64,000 bases of DNA, from NCBI GenBank assembly GCA_964409335.1, contig CAYPCW010000003.1:17822-81821 (forward strand). Direction: 5' to 3'. A program made the translations under genes and the position numbers. Each line of letters begins with the position of its first letter. Position 1 is the first letter of the stretch. The notes beneath the pieces are model-generated. The model was not told the DNA's origin. It searched no databases and saw only the letters and a program-made list of their open reading frames with translations. Below are positions 24,677 through 33,727 of this stretch, in pieces. Origin of the DNA: JABMOW01 sp964409335. GTDB taxonomy: Bacteria; Fidelibacterota; Marinisomatia; SCGC-AAA003-L08; JACNLC01.

Positions 24677-26224
24677 ATGAATACAATTGAAAAAAATATT
24701 TTTATAAATATTTCCGCCGGCAGCACCCGTATTGCTATCACAGAAGATGAGGAGCTTGTTGAACTTTACATTGAATTAAATGATCAGCAGCGGATGGTGG
24801 GGAATATTTATAAGGGCAAAGTACAAAACGTGATAATGGGAATGCAAGCTGCATTTATTGATATTGGGAACGATATCAATGCATTTCTTCCATTCTCTGA
24901 AATCGGGAATCCGGAAAATCTGGGGAATATTTCAATCTCGGAAGATGATGAAGTTGAGGAAGAAATCCCACAGAAAAAAAACGGACATAACAAAACAGGT
25001 TCCCCCTTATCAAAAAATTTAAAAGTGGGTGACGAAATTTTAGTTCAGGTCATAAAAGAGCCTTATAGTGGCAAAGGCCCGCGGGTTACAACGGATATTT
25101 CCATCCCGGGGAGTCTGTTGGTTATGGTCCCAGGATCGAATATTATCGGCACATCCAGAAAAATATCTGATAAATACGAGAAAAGACGATTACGCCGAAT
25201 CGTAAAAGAATTCAAACCTCCGGGGATAGGACTCATCATCAGAACTATATCTGAAGGGAAGGACCAAAGTCTTCTCGAAGCAGATTTTAATCGATCCTGG
25301 GAGGCTTGGACAGCCATTGAACAAACTGTTAAAAGCCACCCGGCACCGGTGATTGTATATCAGGATTTTTCTACTGCCGATCAGGTTATACGTGACCTTT
25401 TTACTCCGGAAGTCTCCTCGATTGTTGTGGATAATAAACAGGTATTTAAAAGAATATACCATTACATTAAAGAGGTATCTCCTGATCAGGTCTATAAGTT
25501 ACAAATCCATAAAATGAAAGGTTCAATATTTGATCAGTATAATATCGAAGACCAAATTCAGAAATCCCTTAGAAGAAAAGTGTGGTTAAAAAGCGGTGCA
25601 CATCTGGTGATTGAACAGACCGAAGCCATGATGGTTATTGACGTGAACAGCGGCAGGTTTATTGGTAAGAAAGATCATGAGCAGAACTCAACGAAGATTA
25701 ATATTGAAGCTGCCAGAGAAGTGGCTCGACAGTTGAGATTGAGAGATATAGGTGGATTGATAGTTATTGATTTTATTGATCTGCATGAATCGGCGAATAA
25801 GAAAAAAGTATTTGAAGAATTTAAAGCGTCTTTAAAAAAGGACCGCGCAAAAGTATCTCTGGCTGAATTTTCAAGTTTTGGATTACTCGAGATGACTCGC
25901 CAACGGGTCAGGTTGTCACTTTTAAATACGGTAAATGACCCGTGCCCGATGTGCAATGGCCTGGGTATGGTACCCTCAAAAGATACCGTTATTACCAATA
26001 TTGAAAATTGGTTAAAACGATTCAAAGCCAAATCAAAAGATAGACGGTTGACAATCACGGTACATCCCGATATTGCACAGTACCTTCAGGCCAATAAATT
26101 GCTCAAAGGTTTTATGTGGGAGAACTGGATGTTATTGGATATCCAGGAAGATGAGTCCTTGTCACCTGATATTTTCCAGGTATTCTCCAAAAAAAGAAAA
26201 CGAGATGTGACTTCCGATGTTTAG
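24677..26224 (+). CDS. rng: Ribonuclease G/E family endoribonuclease
   Basis: 515 residues, near RNase G length (489) and without the long scaffold tail of RNase E. An S1 domain lies at residues ~38-125 (GNIYKGKVQNVIMGMQAAFIDIG) with an acidic insert (SEDDEVEEEIPQKKNGHN). The catalytic Asp residues are in MMVIDVNSGRFIGKKD and GLIVIDFIDLH, and the zinc-link is CPMCNG (CPxCxG) near residue 418. It cuts single-stranded A/U-rich RNA and matures rRNA in the cytoplasm. It is followed by rplU and rpmA, a common arrangement. It lacks a clear Shine-Dalgarno site before the ATG. Confidence 0.92.
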   Translation: MNTIEKNIFINISAGSTRIAITEDEELVELYIELNDQQRMVGNIYKGKVQNVIMGMQAAFIDIGNDINAFLPFSEIGNPENLGNISISEDDEVEEEIPQKKNGHNKTGSPLSKNLKVGDEILVQVIKEPYSGKGPRVTTDISIPGSLLVMVPGSNIIGTSRKISDKYEKRRLRRIVKEFKPPGIGLIIRTISEGKDQSLLEADFNRSWEAWTAIEQTVKSHPAPVIVYQDFSTADQVIRDLFTPEVSSIVVDNKQVFKRIYHYIKEVSPDQVYKLQIHKMKGSIFDQYNIEDQIQKSLRRKVWLKSGAHLVIEQTEAMMVIDVNSGRFIGKKDHEQNSTKINIEAAREVARQLRLRDIGGLIVIDFIDLHESANKKKVFEEFKASLKKDRAKVSLAEFSSFGLLEMTRQRVRLSLLNTVNDPCPMCNGLGMVPSKDTVITNIENWLKRFKAKSKDRRLTITVHPDIAQYLQANKLLKGFMWENWMLLDIQEDESLSPDIFQVFSKKRKRDVTSDV

Positions 26225-26279
26225 GTTGTTTCCGTTATTTAGATCAAAATAAATTACAGGTCTAATTTTAGGAACAATT

Positions 26280-26606
26280 ATGTACGCATACGTTGAGCTT
26301 TCCGGAAAACAGTTTAAAGTTGAGCCGGGAAAAGAAATTAAAATCCCTTATTCAAAAGGGAGCACAGGCGACGAAATCTTAATGGATAAAGTCCTGTTTT
26401 TAAATGACGGAACAAATATGATAGTTGGAAATCCCTTTGTTAAGGACGTCTCATTTACCGCTAATATCGTAAATCATGGCCGGGAACGCAAAATTATTGT
26501 GTTTAAATTCAAACGCCGGAAAGGGTATCAGAAAAAACAAGGTCATCGTCAGGATTTTACCCTCATCAAAGTAAACGATGTTAATTCTGTAAATTCATCT
26601 AAATAA
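26280..26606 (+). CDS. rplU: 50S ribosomal protein L21
   Basis: 108 residues: MYAYVELSGKQFKVEPGKEI, the L21 opening, and the basic C-terminal RNA-binding stretch FKFKRRKGYQKKQGHRQDF. It binds 23S rRNA domain V and contacts L20. It forms an operon with rpmA twelve bases downstream; the 55-base gap from rng shows no hairpin, so the three genes are probably co-transcribed. The last residues (VNDVNSVNSSK) are a short extra tail. Confidence 0.96.
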   Translation: MYAYVELSGKQFKVEPGKEIKIPYSKGSTGDEILMDKVLFLNDGTNMIVGNPFVKDVSFTANIVNHGRERKIIVFKFKRRKGYQKKQGHRQDFTLIKVNDVNSVNSSK

Positions 26607-26618
26607 AGGATTTTAAAA

Positions 26619-26876
26619 ATGGCTCATAAAAAAGGGGTTGGCAGCTCAAAAAACGGAAGAGACAGTAAACCAAATATGTTGGGTGTAAAAAGCCCTGACG
26701 GTAAAGTTGTTACTGCCGGCAGCATTATTGTCCGTCAAAGAGGGACAAAGATCCATCCCGGAACAAATGTCGGAAGAGGTAAGGATGATACCTTGTTTGC
26801 GCTGATCGAAGGCAGAGTAAAATTTGAAAGAAAAGGCAGGGATAAAAAACAGGTAAGCGTTTACGCCGGTAATTAA
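26619..26876 (+). CDS. rpmA: 50S ribosomal protein L27
   Basis: 85 residues: MAHKKGVGSSKNGRDSKPNM, then GVKSPDGKVVTAGSIIVRQR and GTKIHPGTNVGRGKDDTLFA, all standard L27 blocks. The N terminus begins directly with AHKKG, meaning no cleavable extension of the Firmicutes type. L27 reaches into the peptidyl transferase centre. An AAAGGA site is eight to nine bases upstream of the ATG. A strong terminator follows. Confidence 0.97.
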   Translation: MAHKKGVGSSKNGRDSKPNMLGVKSPDGKVVTAGSIIVRQRGTKIHPGTNVGRGKDDTLFALIEGRVKFERKGRDKKQVSVYAGN

Positions 26877-26902
26877 AAGTTCCCACCCAATGACGTTATA
26901 TT

Positions 26903-26931
26903 AAAAGCCTCACATTCGAGGCTTTTTTTTT
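26903..26931 (+). terminator. Rho-independent terminator after rpmA
   Basis: A 9-bp perfect stem AAAAGCCTC / GAGGCTTTT with loop ACATTC, running into nine T residues. Closes the rng-rplU-rpmA operon. Confidence 0.9.
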
Positions 26932-27089
26932 GTAAAATATTTCCAATAAATAACTGATGTTGGTAAACGATCTTTTTTCTGCATTCTCCGTTGATTTTAA
27001 ATTATCCTGTACGGGATTTATAAATATGAACCTAGCCACACCATGACAACCAGTACCTTAAAATTCTGTCAAAACCAATCATAAAGCCA

Positions 27090-27629
27090 ATGGAAGCCAA
27101 CATCATCGAATATATCAGACAGGCTCAAAAGGGCGATCAACGTGCATTCCATGCATTAGTGACATTTTATGATAATCGTGTATCCAATTTGATATATTCG
27201 ATCGTACTTAATCGACAGGATACAGAAGATCTTTATCAGGAGATATTCCTGAAAGTATGGAAAAAGATCAGAAGTTTTCAATTTCGAAGCGACTTTTATT
27301 CTTGGCTCTACAAGATTACCGTTAATACATGCTACAATTTCACAAAAAAACGGGCAAGGGTACGCACGGAAGATGGCGATGAAATTTTGGATAATACAAT
27401 ATATCCATTTGAAGATAACGATCCCAATAAATTGGAAGCTGTCAAAGCGCTTTATTCAGCGATACAAAATTTATCTCCACGATTAAGAACAATTACGGTA
27501 ATGCATTATCTTGAAGGCACTACGATCAGTAATATTTCCGTAATACTGAGAATTGAGGAGGGTACAATAAAAAAATATTTATTCCGGGCACGGGAAATAT
27601 TGAGAAAGGAGCTGGCTTTTTATGCCTGA
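27090..27629 (+). CDS. ECF-type RNA polymerase sigma factor
   Basis: 179 residues with only the sigma2 and sigma4 domains. Region 2 has AFHALVTFYDNRVSNLIYSI, then the core-binding DTEDLYQEIFLKVWKKI and the -10 recognising FRSDFYSWLYKITVNTCYNF; region 4 has LSPRLRTITVMHYLEGTTIS and a helix-turn-helix ending IEEGTIKKYLFRAREILRKEL. It is the first gene of an operon of envelope proteins and overlaps the next gene by 8 bases. The next product has a membrane helix and is the natural candidate to hold it inactive. Two hundred bases of gene-free DNA upstream hold its promoter; I saw no convincing ECF-type GGAAC/TCTGA pair there. Confidence 0.9.
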   Translation: MEANIIEYIRQAQKGDQRAFHALVTFYDNRVSNLIYSIVLNRQDTEDLYQEIFLKVWKKIRSFQFRSDFYSWLYKITVNTCYNFTKKRARVRTEDGDEILDNTIYPFEDNDPNKLEAVKALYSAIQNLSPRLRTITVMHYLEGTTISNISVILRIEEGTIKKYLFRAREILRKELAFYA

Positions 27630-28458
27630 TATCTTTGAAAAGGAAATTTCAGAATACTCTGGAAGCAAATTAAATATCAATGAAAAATGGTTGAGTTACC
27701 AACGGAACAAACTCATTGGTGCAATTGATCAAATCGAAAGCAGCAACGCTATAGACTTTCCCTTTAAATGGATCTTTTTCAAATTTCAGGAAGCGCCTTT
27801 GTCCTTTGCCCTTGTGTGTATTTTTTCCCTAATTGCGGGATTCTCCGCGGGTTTTTTCTTCAACGCATCCTATTCGGGCGGTAATGATCGTGCCGGGTTG
27901 AATATCATGGATATGTTGTCTTCAGATAAAATTTCCACAGTACAGTTAGATATTGATAAAAACTTAGCCGAACCATACATTTTTAAATTCCTATCCAACG
28001 ATGATTATCAATATGCAGGCCGAGAAAATGATCAAAACGTAATACTCCTGCTTGACCACATGCTGAATAACACTGCCAATCCCGGTGATCGGTTAAAACT
28101 GGCGCGTAAACTTTCAGATACCGGAGTCACAAATGACATGGCTTTATCGGTAATTATTAAAGCTCTGCTGTTAGAGGACAATACAGCGATCCAATCGGTG
28201 CTGATCGAAAGTCTTCAGCACAATGAAACGACCACTGCCCGAGATGCTCTGCTCCAAATTGTCATTGGGCACTACGATGCTCCTGTCAGATTATCCGCAC
28301 TTAAATACCTGACTCAATTCTCATCAGACCCCCACGTTACTCAAATATTGAAGGTCGTCTCAATATCCGATGAAAATCCATCAGTACGATATACTGCAGA
28401 AAAATTACTCATGGCATCAATAAAGTCTGTCCAAACCGGTGGTGAAATTAAAAAATAA
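27622..28458 (+). CDS. Membrane-anchored HEAT-repeat protein, candidate anti-sigma factor
   Basis: 278 residues. An N-terminal cytoplasmic part of about 57 residues is followed by one membrane helix (residues ~58-80, SFALVCIFSLIAGFSAGFFF), then a periplasmic region. From about residue 140 this holds helical pairs of the HEAT/ARM kind (LKLARKLSDTGVTNDMALSVIIKALL, QSVLIESLQHNETTTARDALLQIV, VRLSALKYLTQF, VRYTAEKLL). Position directly behind an ECF sigma gene, with overlapping reading frames, and the topology fit an anti-sigma factor. The N-terminal part lacks the HxxxCxxC zinc motif of ZAS proteins, so the binding mode would be different. The anti-sigma role is inference. Confidence 0.6.
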   Translation: MPDIFEKEISEYSGSKLNINEKWLSYQRNKLIGAIDQIESSNAIDFPFKWIFFKFQEAPLSFALVCIFSLIAGFSAGFFFNASYSGGNDRAGLNIMDMLSSDKISTVQLDIDKNLAEPYIFKFLSNDDYQYAGRENDQNVILLLDHMLNNTANPGDRLKLARKLSDTGVTNDMALSVIIKALLLEDNTAIQSVLIESLQHNETTTARDALLQIVIGHYDAPVRLSALKYLTQFSSDPHVTQILKVVSISDENPSVRYTAEKLLMASIKSVQTGGEIKK

Positions 28459-29612
28459 TGAGATCTTTTATCACAATCTTGCTCTTTTCTCTCGCTGTAA
28501 GCGGGCAAAGTATCACATTTGAATACGAATTAAATTCGGAAAGCGATACTTTACTTTTATTAAAATCCATTGATGGACCCATAACCGTTCGGGGGTCAGC
28601 TCAAAAAAATATTAAAATCGTTCAGCGTATCAGTTCCAATTTTGATATTGAGTCTTTAAATAAAGGAAATCTTAAATCTGTTAACCAGATTGTTGAATTT
28701 AATGAACAGCCTGGTATTTCAATCACAATAGATCGATCATATGATATCACGGTTCCAAAAAATATGAATATCCGCTTCGATCTTTTAGGGGGCAAGATTG
28801 ATGTAACCGACATCCACGGCTCCTTAAAATTGGTAAAATTAAGCGGAGAAATAACCCTAAATGAGATCGAAGGAAAGGTGCATGTCACGACCGGCAACGG
28901 AGACTTAACTATTAACAATGTAAAGGGCGACATTTTGGGCTCTGCCCTAAATGGCAATATATTCACAGGGAATACCCAGGGAAAACTTCATCTGGAAACA
29001 GGGAGTGGAGATTTATCTATCATCGAACACTCGGGAAATCTTATGATGAAAACATATGTGGGTAACTGTATCATTCAAAATACCATCGGAGACTCCATTC
29101 ACGCCCTTACCCGAGGAGGTGATATTGCTATCCACTCACTATCATCAAATGATGGAATATTTAACACAATGGCAGGAGATATCTTACTTGAAAACGTTGA
29201 TGGAAATATTTCTACTGAAACATATGGAGGTATTATTTCAGGGTCAAATTGGACGGGGGATTTCACTTTGCAGAACTATTCAGGCGGTCTTTCCCTCGAT
29301 AATATTCACGGCAACCTGAAGATAAATTCATTTTATGGGAATGTCAGAATTCGTAGATATTTCCCAGACGAATCAATCGGGGATTCTTCCATAATTAAAA
29401 TTGTCTCGGGAAATCTGAATATGAGTTACACAGGAGACCACGTAGGCTTGGATGTGAAAACCCAGGGAGGGGCAATCACCAGTAATATTTTAAAAATGGT
29501 TGGGAAACTTCCATATATTGGGGTATATCATCCTGAAAACGAAATTCACACTATCAGCGTAACTTTATTGAATGGTAACATTATTATTAATAAAGGAATC
29601 GTCAATGACTGA
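28458..29612 (+). CDS. Exported DUF4097-like beta-repeat protein
   Basis: 384 residues with a signal peptide (MRSFITILLFSLAVSGQS). The mature part consists of short repeats of about 20 residues of the form 'G-x-[IL]-x-[IVL]-x-x-x-x-G-x-[IL]' (ITLNEIEGKVHVTTGNGDL, LTINNVKGDILGSALNGNI, LMMKTYVGNCIIQNTIGDS and others) as seen in DUF4097 / putative adhesin 'toastrack' proteins with a beta-solenoid fold. Start ATG shares one base with the stop of the preceding gene (TAATG). A periplasmic or surface location is expected. Function unknown; Gram-positive relatives take part in cell-envelope stress sensing. Confidence 0.75.
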   Translation: MRSFITILLFSLAVSGQSITFEYELNSESDTLLLLKSIDGPITVRGSAQKNIKIVQRISSNFDIESLNKGNLKSVNQIVEFNEQPGISITIDRSYDITVPKNMNIRFDLLGGKIDVTDIHGSLKLVKLSGEITLNEIEGKVHVTTGNGDLTINNVKGDILGSALNGNIFTGNTQGKLHLETGSGDLSIIEHSGNLMMKTYVGNCIIQNTIGDSIHALTRGGDIAIHSLSSNDGIFNTMAGDILLENVDGNISTETYGGIISGSNWTGDFTLQNYSGGLSLDNIHGNLKINSFYGNVRIRRYFPDESIGDSSIIKIVSGNLNMSYTGDHVGLDVKTQGGAITSNILKMVGKLPYIGVYHPENEIHTISVTLLNGNIIINKGIVND

Positions 29613-31128
29613 TCGGTATTATAAAATCGTTTTATTCGGTATCACAGTACTCTCCCTCATTTTGGGTTCATCCGGATTGGTCTCCTCAAAATCTTCTGAC
29701 GAAGAAGCGGAATCCAGGGAATTGATCCGGGACAAGGGTGTTACGAAAATTTTCAGCGATTATGAGATCACTGAAGATATGGTCTTAAACGGAAATTTAA
29801 AGATCATCGGGGGTGGGTTGGTCGTAAAAGGAACCGTAAATGGTGAAATCCAGGTGCTTGGTGGTGATATTAAAATCAATAAATCAGCCGTGATAAACGG
29901 AACCATCATCGCCATCGGTGGACAAATTGACAAAGACCCTGAAGCAACCATTAAGGGAGAAGTGCTGGAACTGAATAAAGATAAATTTTCAATCTCAAGG
30001 GATTGGGAAGGGGACAAGGGCATTCACCTAAATGATTGGATAAAAAGCGACGGCCCCTGTACTGCTTGTTCTATATTTGATCCAAAGCGACCCCACTCTC
30101 ATCCCTATAAAGACGGTGGATGGATGCGGTATAATCGGACTGAAGGTCTTTATCTTCAGATGAATTTTCATGTGGAAAATGAATTTCTACCCGGGAACAT
30201 ACTATACGGAGGTGTGGGTCGATCCTTTCACAGAAATAAGTATAGCGGTATTATCGGATTTGAGCAGCGATTGTTTCAGGATTCCTTTCAATTGTACATT
30301 GAAAAATATAACAGGTCCACTTCAGAGGATACACTCAGGATCAACGGTGTCTTGAATTCTTTGGCTGCGTTTTTTATCCACCAGGATTTTTTGGACTGGT
30401 ATGAAGCAGATGGATTCGGTGCCGGCGGATTCATCACCCTTCCCTGGAAGATAAAAATATCTGTTCAATATCGGGACGAATTGCAAAGTCAGATGAATAC
30501 CGTCGCTACCTGGTCACTATTCGGAAGCCAGGAGGTATTCCGGGGAACCTATTTGATCGAAGAAGGAAAAGAAATTTCCCTGAATTATAAAATTAGTATT
30601 GGACAGCCTTATCAATGGAATTGTACTTCATCAGTCCTGGGGTATCTTCAATATTCAAAGACTGAATCGCAAAAAAAATCTGACTTCATTTACACAAAGC
30701 AGGACCTGATAGCGGACTCCTATTTCCCGTTTACCAGAAAATTAGGCATTCATACTCAAGTTAAAGCCGGATCTGTTTACGGTGATCATTTTGGTTTGCA
30801 GCATCGGTATTTAATTGGCGGAATTGGATCATTACGAGGATACACCTGGAAGCAATTTGACGGGACCCGTTTCTCTTCCGGGACAATCGAGATTGTTTTT
30901 GATGGTATCGCGGTTTTCTATGACCGGGCAGCCATCTGGTCTGATGGCGCCGATGAACTTTCATCAAACCACTGGGATAAATTACTGAATTCTCACAATG
31001 GGGAATCCATTGGTTTTAGTTTTGGTTCTCACAGATCTCGTATTGATATCATAAAACCGTTGGGTACTGAAGGAGCTCAGAGCATTCAAATCAATTTTGT
31101 ATTATATTACGGTAAGAGAGCATATTGA
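29605..31128 (+). CDS. Bactofilin-like N domain joined to an Omp85-like beta-barrel
   Basis: The start is set at the ATG at 29605 (AAAGGA upstream), overlapping the previous gene by 8 bases; 507 residues. A hydrophobic N terminus (IVLFGITVLSLILGSSG) is followed at ~45-120 by a polymer-forming repeat domain (LNGNLKIIGGGLVVKGTVNG, IQVLGGDIKINKSAVINGTI, IIAIGGQIDKD). From ~160 on it reads as a beta-barrel with alternating strands; YLIGGIGSLRGYTWKQFDG near residue 400 matches the strand-loop of Omp85/TamA surface antigen barrels that carries the L/VRGY motif. The protein therefore couples a right-handed repeat module of bactofilin kind, probably in the periplasm, with an outer-membrane barrel. 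The domain identities are from pattern only. Confidence 0.65.
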   Translation: MTDRYYKIVLFGITVLSLILGSSGLVSSKSSDEEAESRELIRDKGVTKIFSDYEITEDMVLNGNLKIIGGGLVVKGTVNGEIQVLGGDIKINKSAVINGTIIAIGGQIDKDPEATIKGEVLELNKDKFSISRDWEGDKGIHLNDWIKSDGPCTACSIFDPKRPHSHPYKDGGWMRYNRTEGLYLQMNFHVENEFLPGNILYGGVGRSFHRNKYSGIIGFEQRLFQDSFQLYIEKYNRSTSEDTLRINGVLNSLAAFFIHQDFLDWYEADGFGAGGFITLPWKIKISVQYRDELQSQMNTVATWSLFGSQEVFRGTYLIEEGKEISLNYKISIGQPYQWNCTSSVLGYLQYSKTESQKKSDFIYTKQDLIADSYFPFTRKLGIHTQVKAGSVYGDHFGLQHRYLIGGIGSLRGYTWKQFDGTRFSSGTIEIVFDGIAVFYDRAAIWSDGADELSSNHWDKLLNSHNGESIGFSFGSHRSRIDIIKPLGTEGAQSIQINFVLYYGKRAY

Positions 31129-31130
31129 TA

Positions 31131-31988
31131 ATGAAAAAAGTGATATTTATTGCAATGCTCATCTGCCTGATTTTCCCCAGTAATAAGGAAAAAATCCTTA
31201 CATTAAACGAACCACTTTACAATATAAAATCCATGAAAGTGAATATTGACTACAGTTTGGGGAATTTAGTGATCGAAGCGGGACAGCCCGATATGGCTGT
31301 AACCGGATACTTAAAATATTTTTATCAAAATATTGATGGATTGTTAGAATACGAAAAATTTGGCAGTACTGGTATTCTTCGGCTCGAAACGGAAGTAGAT
31401 ATAGATTGGGATATCAATTATAAAAATTACGGTAAAAATAAAGTATACAATGAAAGCGAACTGTATCTTTCCCCTAAAATTCCCTTAAAAATGAATGTCG
31501 ACGTGGGAATGGGAAAATCAACATTGTCCCTTCAGCAGTTAAAAATTGAAAATTTTGTTTTAGATTGCGGTATGTGTGAAACAAAGGTTGACTTTGGCGA
31601 GAGTTATAACCCTGTGGACTGTATGAAGATCGATGTAGACGCCGGATTGGGTTCTGCGACACTGAAAAATCTATTGAACTCAAATTCAGATCAAATGGAG
31701 TTTGAATGTGGATTAGGGACAATGAATCTCGAATTTGGCGGACAGTTAAAACATGACGTTGAAGTGGACATATCCGTTGGATTGGGAGCCGTGAATATTG
31801 AGATTCCGAAGGGGACAAACGTCATTTTTAAGTATGACGGATCGTTTTTGTCCAGTGTGGATCTGGATGATTTTTCAAATCATGGTGACGAGTACCGAAG
31901 CCGGGTCATTAACGATGCAAATTTTACAATCTATATCACCGGGTCCATTGGTGCAGGTTCTTTAAAAATAAAATGGATCGAAAATTAA
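31131..31988 (+). CDS. Exported toastrack (LiaF/DUF4097-like) protein
   Basis: I choose the ATG at 31131 (MKKVIFIAMLICLIFPS, a signal peptide); a TTG two codons earlier overlaps the previous stop. The 285-residue product has an N-terminal INIDYSLG-like strand set and a C-terminal array: MNVDVGMGKSTLSL, LDCGMCETKVDFG, IDVDAGLGSATLKN, FECGLGTMNLEFG, VDISVGLGAVNIEIP, ITGSIGAGSLKIKW. This G-(L/M/A)-G-x-x-x-(L/V) periodicity is that of toastrack domains such as the LiaF C-terminal domain. Probably part of the same envelope-stress regulon as the ECF sigma gene. No enzyme motif. Confidence 0.7.
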   Translation: MKKVIFIAMLICLIFPSNKEKILTLNEPLYNIKSMKVNIDYSLGNLVIEAGQPDMAVTGYLKYFYQNIDGLLEYEKFGSTGILRLETEVDIDWDINYKNYGKNKVYNESELYLSPKIPLKMNVDVGMGKSTLSLQQLKIENFVLDCGMCETKVDFGESYNPVDCMKIDVDAGLGSATLKNLLNSNSDQMEFECGLGTMNLEFGGQLKHDVEVDISVGLGAVNIEIPKGTNVIFKYDGSFLSSVDLDDFSNHGDEYRSRVINDANFTIYITGSIGAGSLKIKWIEN

Positions 31989-32198
31989 ATCAGTCTGCCA
32001 CAATCAACCCTGACATAGTTATATCATTGTTTCAGGAAAAATATCAATTTAATATGAGTGGATAATCATTCCATTGTCTTTCTTTCGCTCTAACTTAATG
32101 TAATTAAATGATTTATCAATGTTTTCATCTCCGTGGCACATCATTTGCGCACTTTCTTCTGAAGTTGGATTAACACATGATTAATTTTGGAGATTAAA

Positions 32199-33455
32199 AT
32201 GATCACACACAATAAAATCAAACTACTTACCGTTCTGTCAGTACTTGCCTTTTCTTTAGTTTATGCTATCAATTTTCAGGATGAGGAAGAATTGAAAAAT
32301 GTAGACAAGAATATGGAAAATTTTGAGATAAATATGCACAATTGGGAAATCCAAATGGAAAAATGGGGGGATGACCTTGAAAAATCAATTGAACAGGGTG
32401 AGACAATCCCGCCCCTTCCACCGGTTCCATCACTGAAAATGGTTAAAGAATTTGACGACAAGTCGCTCAAACTGGGTATCTACATCGAAAACATGGACTT
32501 TGAAGAAGCCTATCAAAGACATTATCCTGAATGTTACGGTGTGCTGGTCACCGGTGTGGTCCATGGCGGTAATGCGGACAGAGCCGGCATCATTAAGGAC
32601 GACATCATCATGGAATTTGGTGGTGAAAAAGTCCGGTACGAATCTCATTTGTTAAATCTTCGGGACAGCAAAAAAATCGGCGACTCTGTCCCGATCAAAT
32701 ACTTTCGAAATGAGAAGATCATGGAAACGACCCTCGTATTCGCTCTACCTTCTCTGCCTGGGGATGATGACGAAACCTGGACGGATTTACAAAAATTTGG
32801 CAAAACTAAAAGTTATTCGGTTGGATATGGCGGCGGAGGTCCTCTCGGAATTAAAGTCGACTATGACCTTACCAATTTGAATAACTTTATCAACCAGTAC
32901 GGCTTTCGCCCCATTAATAAAAATTCTCTGGTTTACTTTGGCGGGTATGGAATGGGAAACGTGGGTAAAGGATTATTCATTGGCGGTATGGGCGCCGGAC
33001 TAAAATATGATCAAAAATTTACAACGCCGGATGATGGCTATACACGATTGTTAAATATTGAATCCGGTTTTGGCGGTGTCACTCTATTGAAAAAAATGCC
33101 CCTGTTCTCTTCAAATATTATCGTCGATTTGGGTACTACCCTCGGCGGGGGGACAACATCTATTGAGATCGCTCAGTCCGATGGAAATTTTTCCTGGGAT
33201 GGCACCCCGCTGATTGATGGACCCAACTGGTATGCCAGGTATGAGAAAAATTATTTGGTGGTTTATCCGACCGTCGGGGTACTGATCAGGATTAAAAGTT
33301 GGCTCGGACTGCACGCTTCCGCCGGTTACCTTTGGAACTATTCCATCAAGGATAACTGGACATCACTCCCCTTTGAATATGATGTTACAGGTGATAATGA
33401 ACCAGACCCATTTGGCGGACAAACAATTGAGGTGGGCGTGTGGTTTGGTAACTAA
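32199..33455 (+). CDS. Exported PDZ-domain protein
   Basis: Start ATG at 32199 with GGAG seven bases upstream; 418 residues. After a signal peptide (KIKLLTVLSVLAFSLVYA) comes a charged coiled-coil of about 40 residues (DEEELKNVDKNMENFEINM...), then a PDZ domain at roughly 85-170 (GVLVTGVVHGGNADRAGIIK, DIIMEFGGEKV), without any serine or zinc protease domain. The C-terminal 230 residues are Gly/aromatic-rich strands (GFRPINKNSLVYFGGYGMG, HASAGYLWNYSI) that look like a barrel or a beta-sandwich. It lies 210 bases after the toastrack gene, so it may have its own promoter. A strong terminator follows. Confidence 0.7.
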   Translation: MITHNKIKLLTVLSVLAFSLVYAINFQDEEELKNVDKNMENFEINMHNWEIQMEKWGDDLEKSIEQGETIPPLPPVPSLKMVKEFDDKSLKLGIYIENMDFEEAYQRHYPECYGVLVTGVVHGGNADRAGIIKDDIIMEFGGEKVRYESHLLNLRDSKKIGDSVPIKYFRNEKIMETTLVFALPSLPGDDDETWTDLQKFGKTKSYSVGYGGGGPLGIKVDYDLTNLNNFINQYGFRPINKNSLVYFGGYGMGNVGKGLFIGGMGAGLKYDQKFTTPDDGYTRLLNIESGFGGVTLLKKMPLFSSNIIVDLGTTLGGGTTSIEIAQSDGNFSWDGTPLIDGPNWYARYEKNYLVVYPTVGVLIRIKSWLGLHASAGYLWNYSIKDNWTSLPFEYDVTGDNEPDPFGGQTIEVGVWFGN

Positions 33456-33473
33456 ACTATAATTCTCCGAATT

Positions 33474-33510
33474 AAAGAGCAGATCGGAATTTCTAATCTG
33501 CTCTTTTTTT
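33474..33510 (+). terminator. Rho-independent terminator after the PDZ gene
   Basis: An 11-bp perfect stem AAAGAGCAGAT / ATCTGCTCTTT with an 11-base loop, running into eight T residues. Confidence 0.9.
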
Positions 33511-33727
33511 TGATGTAAATGTCTCAGGTCTGTTTTAATTTACCGCGGGTTATCAGAATCAGATTCCTCCAACCGGTATTTTTACACTTACGATAAAAAT
33601 AATTTGTCTGTTTGACAACTCATTAAATGGGTAACCGGTAATAAAAGTGATCCATTCGATAATGACAATCATATCAATTTTAACATGATTTATTGGCATG
33701 TACACAACATAAGAGAACAGAACCAAA

